A stretch of DNA of 64,000 bases from Saccharopolyspora indica. GTDB lineage: Bacteria; Actinomycetota; Actinomycetes; Mycobacteriales; Pseudonocardiaceae. Below the pieces are notes generated by a model, which saw only the letters and a list, made by a program, of their open reading frames with translations, did not search any database and was not told the DNA's origin. Both the position numbers and the translations under genes were made by a program. Positions 18,738 through 26,190 of the stretch are shown piece by piece. Location: positions 30,520 through 94,519 of the forward strand of contig NZ_JAQGLB010000028.1 of the NCBI RefSeq assembly GCF_027853965.1, read 5' to 3'. Within the stretch, counting starts at the first letter, position 1. The number at the start of each line of letters is the position of its first letter.

Positions 18738-19664
18738 ATGAGGATCGTGCTCGCCGGGGCGACCGGGACGGTCAGCTCCGAACTGGTGCCCCAGCTGCTC
18801 GCCGCAGGTCACGACGTCGTCGGACTCACCAGGACGGCTTCCGGAGCGCAGCGGCTCCGCGCCGCCGGGGTCACCCCCGTGGTCACCGACGTGCTGGCCG
18901 CCGACGCCCTCCTCGCCGCGCTCGACGGGCATTCCGGGGACGCGGTGATCCACCAGGCCACCGCCATCGCCCGGACGCCCGCGTTCCACCGAGACCTGCA
19001 CCCCACCGATGCGCTGCGCGACGTCGGCACCCGGAACCTGCTGCGCGCCGCGAAGCAGCTCGGCGCGCGCAGGTTCATCACGCAGTCGTTCTTCCTCGGC
19101 TACGGATGGCGCGACCACGGTCCTGGGCTCCTCACCGAAGAGCACCCGTACGCCGAGCCGGAGCGCGGCCCCTTCGGGCACCACCTGAGGTCGCTGCGGT
19201 CCAATGAGGACCAGGTGCTCGGGTCTCCGGACCTGGAAGGGATCGCCCTGCGCTACGGCCTGTTCTACGGACCCGAGCCGGCCACCCGGAAGATGCTGGA
19301 CCTGGCCAGGAAGAGGCAGCTCCCCATTCCCCGCCCGGCCGCGACCCTGCACCCGATCCACATCGCCGACGCCGCCTCCGCCACGGTCGCCGCCCTCGAG
19401 CGCGGCCGGGCCGGCCAGGCGTACAACATCGTCGACGACGAGCCGGTGGACATGGGCGACTACCTCGCCGCGCTCGCCGAGACCGCAGGGGCACCGCCGC
19501 CGCGCCGCGTCCCCGGCTGGCTGCTCCGGGTCACGCCCTACCTGCACTCCCTGCTGGTCGGAACCCGCATCGGCCTCGACAACAGCAAGGCCAAGCGCGA
19601 GCTGGCCTGGACTCCGGAGTACCCGACCTACCGGGACGGCCTTCCGTCGACAGTGGACCGCTGA
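18738..19664 (+). CDS. NAD-dependent epimerase/dehydratase family protein
   Basis: This 308-residue extended SDR has the NAD loop GATGTVSS near the N-terminus. A classical YxxxK pair is not obvious (HHLRSLRSNED occupies that region), so catalysis is uncertain. The start is the ATG at 18738 with AGGAGG 8 nt upstream; the frame stays open further 5' but without support. It is divergent from the TetR/MFS module, and regulation by that TetR protein is plausible. Confidence 0.85.
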   Translation: MRIVLAGATGTVSSELVPQLLAAGHDVVGLTRTASGAQRLRAAGVTPVVTDVLAADALLAALDGHSGDAVIHQATAIARTPAFHRDLHPTDALRDVGTRNLLRAAKQLGARRFITQSFFLGYGWRDHGPGLLTEEHPYAEPERGPFGHHLRSLRSNEDQVLGSPDLEGIALRYGLFYGPEPATRKMLDLARKRQLPIPRPAATLHPIHIADAASATVAALERGRAGQAYNIVDDEPVDMGDYLAALAETAGAPPPRRVPGWLLRVTPYLHSLLVGTRIGLDNSKAKRELAWTPEYPTYRDGLPSTVDR

Positions 19665-19792
19665 AACACCTCTCCCGGATTCGGAACCACTCGCCCGAAT
19701 CCGGGAGGAGCGCGCGGAAAACGACGTGCGCCGGGCACCGACATCGCGCTACGGTCTGCACACCGCCGACCACAGCCCCCGCGGAGCACGCC

Positions 19793-20206
19793 ATGCCCGA
19801 ACACCTCGCCGAGATCCGAATCGGCATCTACGCGACCCCGGACGATGCCTCCAGGATCACCGAAGAATGCGGCGCGGTGCTGCGCGAGAGCGCTGTGGTG
19901 CACGAGCTTTCGCTCGTCGGACCTGAGCGGACGCCAGCAGGCGGGCACATGCCGCTCACCGAGGTCTACGACGAGCTGCCCGAGCAGTGGCGGCTCCAGC
20001 ACCCGGCCACCGATCCGGGCTCGCGGCGCATCCACGAGATCCGCATCGGCCTGGTGACCGCCCACCCGGAGACAGCCCCGATCCGCGACGCGCTCACCCG
20101 CGTCATCTGCCCGGACCCCGAGCACACGAGCCCTTGCCCGATTCCCTGGTCAGCCAGCTCCGAGGCAGCCGGGAACCAGCGGTACGGGCACCTGCTCCGG
20201 AGCTGA
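19793..20206 (+). CDS. Hypothetical protein
   Basis: The protein has 137 residues and a compact alpha/beta look at the N-terminus (EIRIGIYATPDDASRITEECG) with a second IRIGLVT repeat in the middle, suggesting two similar half-domains. There is no signal peptide or membrane segment. The start ATG follows GGAG by 6 nt. I do not recognise the family, and no neighbour suggests a role. Confidence 0.55.
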   Translation: MPEHLAEIRIGIYATPDDASRITEECGAVLRESAVVHELSLVGPERTPAGGHMPLTEVYDELPEQWRLQHPATDPGSRRIHEIRIGLVTAHPETAPIRDALTRVICPDPEHTSPCPIPWSASSEAAGNQRYGHLLRS

Positions 20207-20495
20207 CCGACCAGCGACTCACCACCGGTGGCACTGGCTCGCGCTCCGGAGCCCCTGGCCAGAACCGGCGCGGACGCCCGCAGGTCGCGGCTCCGCTGCT
20301 CTGTGGACTCGCAGTGCACATGTGTGCAGGAACACGAACGCACCGAGCTCTGCGAGATCAGTTGGCAGCACTGAGATTCCGCGGGTGCGACGGCGTGCGC
20401 GCGCCGGACGCGACCCGGTGCCGTCCGAGGCGCTGCGAGCAGGTCATTAGGCTGTGCAGGTGGCCCGTTCCACCATTCACGGCGAAGGGACTCCG

Positions 20496-21776
20496 GTGAA
20501 CGCTCCAGCATCGACCGTCGAAGAGCTGACCACCCAGCGCGATCGCGCCCAGCAGGACCACGCGGCCCTGGTCGCGCGCGGGCTGAAGCTGGACCTCACC
20601 CGGGGCAAGCCGTCGCCGCGCCAGCTCGACCTCGCCAACGACCTGGTGGACCTGCAGGGGCCGCTGACCTCCGCCGCCGGCACCGACCTGCGCAACTACG
20701 GCGGGCTGCAGGGCCTGCCCGAGCTGCGGGCGATCTTCAGCGACGAGCTGCAGGTGCCGGTGGAGCAACTTCTGGCGGCGGGCAACTCCAGCCTCGAACT
20801 CATGCACGACGCGCTGGTCTTCGCGCAGCTCGGCACCCTCCCCGGTGGCCAGCGCCGCTGGGTGGACGAGCCCGAGATCGCCTTCCTGTGCCCGGTGCCC
20901 GGCTACGACCGGCACTTCGCGCTCTGCGAGCGGTTCGGCATCAAGATGATCCCGGTCCCGATGACGCCGGACGGCCCGGACATGGACGTCGTCGAGCGTC
21001 TCGTCGCCGAGGACCCGACGGTGAAGGGCATCTGGTGCGTGCCCAAGTACAGCAACCCGGACGGCACCGTCTACTCCGACGAGACCGTGCGCCGCTTGGC
21101 CGCCATGACCACGGCTGCCCCGGACTTCCGGATCTTCTGGGACAACGCCTACGCGGTGCACCACCTCACCGACGAGACCGCTGAGATCGCCGACCTGCTC
21201 GCGCTGTGCACCGAGCACGGCAACCCGGACCGGGCGTTCGTCTTCGGCTCCACCTCGAAGATCACCTTCGCCGGCGGTGGCGTCGCCTTCTTCGGCTCCT
21301 CCCCGGCCAACATCGAGTGGTGGCTGGCCTGCACCGCCAAGCGCAGCATCGGCCCGGACAAGATCAATCAGCTCCGGCACGTGCGCTTCCTCCGCGACGC
21401 CGAGGGCCTGCGCGAGCACATGCGCAAGCACGCGGCGCTGATCCGCCCGAAGTTCGACGCGGTCGACAAGATCCTCACCGCCGAGCTGGGCGGCACCGGC
21501 CTCGCCTCGTGGACCAAGCCGGCGGGTGGCTACTTCATCAGCCTGCAGGTCCCCGAGGGCTGCGCCCGCGCGGTGGTCGCGAAGGCCAAGGAAGCGGGCA
21601 TCGCCCTCACTCCGGCCGGGGCGACCCACCCCTACGGCGACGACCCGACCGACAGCGTGATCCGCATCGCGCCGACGTTCCCGGACCAGGCGGAGCTCGA
21701 AGAGGCCATCACCGGCCTGACCACCTGCGTCCGCCTCGTCGGCACGGAGAAGCTCCTCGCCGACCGGCGGGGCTGA
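20496..21776 (+). CDS. aspT: Aspartate aminotransferase, class Ic
   Basis: This 426-residue PLP enzyme matches the actinobacterial aspartate aminotransferase group (C. glutamicum AspT, M. tuberculosis Rv3722c). Shared blocks include LDLTRGKPS, NYGG-GLPELR, FLCPVPGYDRHF, FWDNAYAVH and the PLP-lysine motif STSKITFAGGG. It moves the amino group between glutamate/2-oxoglutarate and aspartate/oxaloacetate and is central to nitrogen distribution. I chose the GTG at 20496 with AAGGGA 5 nt upstream; an in-frame ATG 42 bp earlier lacks support. A DUF1963-like gene follows 12 bp later in the same operon. Confidence 0.93.
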   Translation: MNAPASTVEELTTQRDRAQQDHAALVARGLKLDLTRGKPSPRQLDLANDLVDLQGPLTSAAGTDLRNYGGLQGLPELRAIFSDELQVPVEQLLAAGNSSLELMHDALVFAQLGTLPGGQRRWVDEPEIAFLCPVPGYDRHFALCERFGIKMIPVPMTPDGPDMDVVERLVAEDPTVKGIWCVPKYSNPDGTVYSDETVRRLAAMTTAAPDFRIFWDNAYAVHHLTDETAEIADLLALCTEHGNPDRAFVFGSTSKITFAGGGVAFFGSSPANIEWWLACTAKRSIGPDKINQLRHVRFLRDAEGLREHMRKHAALIRPKFDAVDKILTAELGGTGLASWTKPAGGYFISLQVPEGCARAVVAKAKEAGIALTPAGATHPYGDDPTDSVIRIAPTFPDQAELEEAITGLTTCVRLVGTEKLLADRRG

Positions 21777-21788
21777 CCGGCAGCGGCC

Positions 21789-22787
21789 GTGACGAGAACG
21801 ACGCCGCCACGGCCGCTCGACGTCGCTTCGGCGTTCCCCGAGCTACGTCCGCTGGCCCGGCGGGCGGTGCGCTTGCACCCCCGCCGCGGTCGGCCGACGC
21901 GCTCCGAAAGCTCGGTCGGCGGTCCGCTGCTCTGGCCGGTCGACGAGGACTGGCCGGTCTGCACCGCAACGCACGGCGGCTGGGACAAACCTGTATCACT
22001 GGAGGACGTCCGCAGGCGCCGCGCTCTGCTGGAGCAGGCCTGGCTCCGCCCACGACCGCCCGGTCAGAACCTGCTGTCCGCCGAGGAAGCGGCCCTCCTG
22101 GCGTCACTGGAGGAAGGCCACACCCGGCACGCCGGGCCGAACGCGCTGCTTCCCGTCGCCCAGCTGTACCTGCGCGACGTGCCTGGTCTGACCGGCCCCG
22201 AGGGTGCCGACGTGCTGCAGGTCCTGTGGTGCCCGCTCGATCACGTCGAAACATCGATGCCCGCTGCCCACCTCGTGTGGCGAGCTTCCGCGGACGTGGT
22301 CGATCCGCTCGACGTGCCGCCCGAGCCCGCCGACGTGGATCGCGACGGCAGCTACGTCCCGGAGCCCTGCGCCGTGCACCCGGAGGTCGTCACCGAGCAC
22401 CCGAGCCCGCTGGAACTCCCGGCAGGGCTGGCGGACCGGCTCCACGAGTGGAGCAGCACCGCGAACAGCCACTACCAGCACGAGTTGTCCGTCGCTCCTG
22501 GCTGGAAGGTCGGCGGCTGGGCGCCCTGGAGCTTCTGCGATCCCCAGCCCATGCGCTGCACCGCCTGCGACGCGGAACTCGAGCCGCTGCTGACCATCAG
22601 CTCGGGTGAGTGGGATGGCGGCAGCGGAAGCTGGGTTCCCGTCGAGGACCGGACACCGCACGCCGGGCCGATGGGGCTCCGCGAGCCGTCCAACCCGCCG
22701 ATGGTGCTGATCGGCCGCGGCTACAGCATGCAGATCTACCGCTGCCCGGAATCCTCAGACCACCCGGTCCTGGAGAACATGCAGTAG
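21789..22787 (+). CDS. DUF1963/YwqG-like hypothetical protein
   Basis: This 332-residue protein resembles the YwqG (DUF1963) family: GGPLLWP near residue 44, QLYLRDVPGL, a central WCPLDH, and a C-terminal GRGYSMQIYRCP. CTAC in PMRCTACDAEL could be half of a zinc site. It starts with GTG 12 bp after aspT. The family's function is unknown and coupling to aspartate metabolism is positional only. Confidence 0.7.
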   Translation: MTRTTPPRPLDVASAFPELRPLARRAVRLHPRRGRPTRSESSVGGPLLWPVDEDWPVCTATHGGWDKPVSLEDVRRRRALLEQAWLRPRPPGQNLLSAEEAALLASLEEGHTRHAGPNALLPVAQLYLRDVPGLTGPEGADVLQVLWCPLDHVETSMPAAHLVWRASADVVDPLDVPPEPADVDRDGSYVPEPCAVHPEVVTEHPSPLELPAGLADRLHEWSSTANSHYQHELSVAPGWKVGGWAPWSFCDPQPMRCTACDAELEPLLTISSGEWDGGSGSWVPVEDRTPHAGPMGLREPSNPPMVLIGRGYSMQIYRCPESSDHPVLENMQ

Positions 22788-22865
22788 CGGGTCGGGGAAC
22801 CATCACTCCGACCGGGTCGGCCAGCCCGCGGCTCGGGTGCGACGCAGTGCAGGCCGGTCGGCCGT

Positions 22866-23474
22866 TCACCTCCTCCGCAGCACGCCGGCGTGTGCCGCTG
22901 CGAGCGCGAGTTCTGCCGCGTGCTCGGCGGTCGCGTCGTCAACCGGTTCGGCGTGCACCAGGAGGCGGAAGTAGATCGGCGCGGCGAGCGCCTTGAGCAG
23001 CTCGTGCGGATCGGTTTCGGCGGGGAGATCACCGCGCTCGACCGCCCGGCTGATCACCGGTTCGGCGCGGCGGAGCCGGTCGTCGAGGACGCGGGTCCTG
23101 GCCTCGGCGATCTCCGGCAGTCGCGCCGCGTCGGAGAACATCGCCGCGAGGACGGCCTGGCCAGCGGGGCTCGTCAGCCAGCGCACGAGCGCGGCGGCGA
23201 GCTCGCGGAGATCGGTGTCGATCGCACCGGTGTCGGGCACGGGTATGTCGGCGGCGACGTGCTCGGTCAACGCGTCCACGACGAGGCTCTCCCGGTCCTC
23301 CCACCGGCGGTAGACGGTCGTCTTGTGCACCCCGGCCCGCTGCGCGACGTTGTCCACTGTGAGCGCGGCGTAGCCCTTGTCCACCAGCTCCGCGAGCGTC
23401 GCCGCGTGGACCGCCGCGCGCACCTTCGGACCGCGCCCGACAGCTCGAACCCGTTGTTGATCATCAGATGTCAT
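22866..23474 (-). CDS. TetR-family regulator
   Basis: The protein has 202 residues. The HTH (VDNVAQRAGVHKTTVYRRW) is near residue 50 and is followed by a TetR_C-type ligand domain. I chose the ATG at 23474 with GGAG 6 nt upstream; a longer frame exists, but the first palindromic operator lies across it. It is divergent from the SDR gene at 23568. Two identical-type palindromes in between (23476-23490 and 23526-23540) make autoregulation and control of the SDR gene very likely. Confidence 0.9.
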   Translation of the reverse strand: MTSDDQQRVRAVGRGPKVRAAVHAATLAELVDKGYAALTVDNVAQRAGVHKTTVYRRWEDRESLVVDALTEHVAADIPVPDTGAIDTDLRELAAALVRWLTSPAGQAVLAAMFSDAARLPEIAEARTRVLDDRLRRAEPVISRAVERGDLPAETDPHELLKALAAPIYFRLLVHAEPVDDATAEHAAELALAAAHAGVLRRR

Positions 23475-23475
23475 T

Positions 23476-23540
23476 GCAACTCCGAGTTGCGTTAGATCGC
23501 CATTCCGTGCCAGCATCAGAATATCGCAACTCAGAGTTGC
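23476..23540. promoter_or_regulatory. Two TetR operators GCAACTCnGAGTTGC, 50 bp apart
   Basis: GCAACTCCGAGTTGC (23476-23490) and GCAACTCAGAGTTGC (23526-23540) are 15-bp palindromes differing only at the central base, exactly 50 bp centre to centre. One overlaps the ribosome-binding site of the TetR gene and the other precedes the SDR gene. This is a textbook divergent TetR control region. Confidence 0.85.
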
Positions 23541-23567
23541 AATAGCGGATGCTTAGGAGATCGAGCA

Positions 23568-24527
23568 GTGACGACGCTCAGGTCCGGACAGGACGTCCGG
23601 GCATGGACCATCCACTCCATTCCCGACCAGTCGGGCCGCTTGGCCGTGGTCACCGGGGCCAACAGCGGAATCGGCCGGGTGACCGCGCGCGAACTCGCCC
23701 GCCGCGGCGCGCACGTCGTGCTGGCCTGCCGCAGCGCCGAGCGCGGCCGGGCAGCGCTCGAAAGCCTGCGCACCGAGCTGCCGGACGCACAGGTCGAACT
23801 GCGGCAGGTCGACCTCGGCAGCCTGCGGTCGATCGCCGAGTTCGCCGCGACCTTCGGCCACGACAGGATCGACGTGCTGGTCAACAACGCCGGTGTCGCC
23901 ATGATCCCGTTCGCCCGCACCACCGACGGTTTCGAGGCCCAGTTCGGCATCAACCACCTCGGCACGTTCGCGCTCACCGGGCAGCTGCTCCCCCGGCTCC
24001 TCGCCGCACCCGAGCCGCGGGTGGTGACCGTCAGCAGCGAAGGCCAGCGCTTCGCGCGGTTCGACCTGGCCAACCTCAACGCCGAACGCGGATACCGGGC
24101 GGCCTACGCCTACGTGCAATCCAAGCGCGCCAACCTCTACTTCGCCCGAGAGCTGCACCGCCGGGCGGCGGAATCGTTCCCGCACCTCCGAAGCCTCGCC
24201 GTCGCACCGGGACTCACCCGCAGCAACGTGCTCACCGGAGGCGGAAACGCCGGGCGCGGTGCGTTCTACCGAACCGCCATGCGCCTGCTCGTCCGGACCG
24301 CGTTCCAACCCACGCCCGGAGGCGCCAGGACGTCCCTGTTCGCCGCAACGTCCCTGGACGCGGCCAGCGGTAGCTACATCGCCCCATCAGGATTCCTGGA
24401 ACTGCGCGGTGACCCGATCTCGCGCAGCCACCACCGCGCCCTGCACGACACCGAAACCGCGCGCCGTCTCTGGGAGATCTCCGCGGAACTGACCGGCGTC
24501 CACTACGGCGTCGCCGACCTCTCGTAG
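23568..24527 (+). CDS. Short-chain dehydrogenase/reductase (retinol-dehydrogenase-like)
   Basis: This 319-residue classical SDR has the cofactor loop TGANSGIG, NNAG, and the catalytic pair in YVQSK. Arg in ACRSAERG just after the second strand suggests NADP preference. The layout matches oxidoreductases of the WWOX/retinol dehydrogenase group, whose bacterial substrates are mostly unknown. The GTG start has TAGGAGA 8 nt upstream. It is probably repressed by the divergent TetR protein through the paired GCAACTCnGAGTTGC sites. Confidence 0.9.
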   Translation: MTTLRSGQDVRAWTIHSIPDQSGRLAVVTGANSGIGRVTARELARRGAHVVLACRSAERGRAALESLRTELPDAQVELRQVDLGSLRSIAEFAATFGHDRIDVLVNNAGVAMIPFARTTDGFEAQFGINHLGTFALTGQLLPRLLAAPEPRVVTVSSEGQRFARFDLANLNAERGYRAAYAYVQSKRANLYFARELHRRAAESFPHLRSLAVAPGLTRSNVLTGGGNAGRGAFYRTAMRLLVRTAFQPTPGGARTSLFAATSLDAASGSYIAPSGFLELRGDPISRSHHRALHDTETARRLWEISAELTGVHYGVADLS

Positions 24528-24562
24528 CGCGAGCACGCGCCGGTCGATCGATCCGTTCCGCG

Positions 24563-25144
24563 CTATGCCGGGACTTCGGCCACCTTCGCCGCGACCCAGA
24601 AGAAGACCTTCGGGTCACCGAGTCCGGATTCCGTGAGCCAGTCGGCCGCCAGCCTGGCCTCCTGCTCGTCCTGGATCAGGCCCCAGCGCCCAGGACCGAC
24701 ACCGGTGGCCCGGCCGACATCGCGGACCAGGCCGCCGAGGCAGGTCCAGGTGTGCCAAATACCGCTGTCGTACCCGACGAGTTCGAATCCGAGCACCTGG
24801 CCACCGGACACGGCTTCGCGCCTGGTCAGCCGCTCGGGCAAGCTGCCAGCTGCGCGCTCCCAGCCACCGGCCGTGATATCGGTCAGCAGTTCCGGGAGGT
24901 CCGGCACCGCGAAACCCACCTCGAGCACGTGCAGGTCGGGCCGCGCCTCCCGAGCACGTCCGCGCCTGGCCGATTCCACGTCCTCGAACCAGTCGTCCCA
25001 GCCCTCCGCGTCGACGTCGAGCAGGTCCGCCACGCAGCTGCTCATCGACACCAGCTCGGTGTCCGGCAGACTGCAGTCCTGCCAGTCCTGCCGGACATCC
25101 CGTGATGCGACGCGGTATCCCGCCAGTGCGTAATCGATGACCAT
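24563..25144 (-). CDS. Hypothetical protein
   Basis: This is a 193-residue acidic protein with no signal peptide or membrane segment. Its size, acidity and aromatic-rich core (WDDWFEDVESARRG) are reminiscent of small immunity-type proteins, but I cannot assign a family. It has a convergent neighbour, the SDR gene, 35 bp away. Confidence 0.6.
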   Translation of the reverse strand: MVIDYALAGYRVASRDVRQDWQDCSLPDTELVSMSSCVADLLDVDAEGWDDWFEDVESARRGRAREARPDLHVLEVGFAVPDLPELLTDITAGGWERAAGSLPERLTRREAVSGGQVLGFELVGYDSGIWHTWTCLGGLVRDVGRATGVGPGRWGLIQDEQEARLAADWLTESGLGDPKVFFWVAAKVAEVPA

Positions 25145-25267
25145 GGAACCAGTTTCCCATGCAGGACAAGCGAATTCCGGCTACCGCACGAAGTTCGTCG
25201 GTCTGATGTGGACTAATCTATCCGAGAACCCGTCGTCAGCCGAGGCTCGACGCCGCCGAAGAAGAGC

Positions 25268-25996
25268 TCACCAGCGCGTCCAGCGGTACCCGAGCTGTTC
25301 GGCCCACTCCGGCGTACCACCGCACACCTCGGCGATTTCGCGGGGGTCTCTCGTCAGCAGGCGCGCCAAGATCTCTGCCGCCTCCGTTTCCGGATCCGCT
25401 GGGGAGACTCGGCGCACCATCCGGAACTGCAACCACGGATCATCCCTGCCCACCTGCCGCGGATGGGGGGAGTAGAAGGTGAACCAGGCCCTGCTCAAGG
25501 GGTAGGAATGCACCCCGCCGAGTCGGCAATCCCACCGCTCGAACCACTCGTCCTGACGCTCGAGCTCCTGTTGCAACAGCCGCGCGACGGTGTAGGCACG
25601 CCACTCCCAACTCCGGTCCGAGCTGGCCCGTTCGACCTCTGCCGCGTACTGCTTCGCATCGAACCGGAACTCGGACAGGCCGGTTTCCGGATCGCCGGGA
25701 TCGCGCCAACCGGACCAGACGACGTGCTCGCCAGCGCGCCGAATCGTCACGTACAACGCACCACAGCACCCCTCGGTGCACTCGGCCTCAGCCAGCCGCA
25801 CCTCTCGTGGCTCAGCGGTCGCCACGAGAGGGCCGTCCGACCCCAGCAGTGTCCGCGGAGACTCAGCCGGCTCCCTCGGCAAACCGGTTGCGACGACGTC
25901 CACACCGTCGACGATCGGCCGCACCTCGACCGTTCCGTCCGAACCGAGCTCGGGGACGACGATCCGCAGCACGAGCTGATTGAGATCACTTGCCAC
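25268..25996 (-). CDS. Hypothetical protein
   Basis: The protein has about 242 residues from the GTG at 25996. It starts with a beta-rich segment (LVLRIVVPELGSDGTVEVRPIVDG), then a Cys cluster (AECTEGCCG) and a Trp-rich C-terminus. The open frame extends upstream to 26143 but the added residues are low-complexity and Arg/Gly/Ala-rich. It looks like a general actinobacterial hypothetical protein; the function is unknown. Confidence 0.6.
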   Translation of the reverse strand: MASDLNQLVLRIVVPELGSDGTVEVRPIVDGVDVVATGLPREPAESPRTLLGSDGPLVATAEPREVRLAEAECTEGCCGALYVTIRRAGEHVVWSGWRDPGDPETGLSEFRFDAKQYAAEVERASSDRSWEWRAYTVARLLQQELERQDEWFERWDCRLGGVHSYPLSRAWFTFYSPHPRQVGRDDPWLQFRMVRRVSPADPETEAAEILARLLTRDPREIAEVCGGTPEWAEQLGYRWTRW

Positions 25997-26096
25997 GCCA
26001 CCAGCATCCACGCCGCGACACCGGCAGCGCCACCGAGTTTCACCGGCGCCCCAGATACCTTCCCGGGCCCCAGCCCCGCACGGCGAACCCGGAGGT

Positions 26097-26137
26097 GCGG
26101 GAAGGGGAGCCGGCCGAGTGGCCGACTCCCCTTCCCG
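26097..26137. terminator. Strong hairpin downstream of nrdJ
   Basis: GCGGGAAGGGGAG-C-CGGCC, loop GAGT, then the complementary arm gives an 18-bp stem with one mismatch, in the gap between nrdJ and the next minus-strand gene. There is no U-tract. It probably ends the nrdR-nrdJ transcript. Confidence 0.6.
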
Positions 26138-26190
26138 CTGCACCTTCGCTTCAGGTGCTCACTCTTCCGCTGTGCTCAGCGTCTTCCGGC

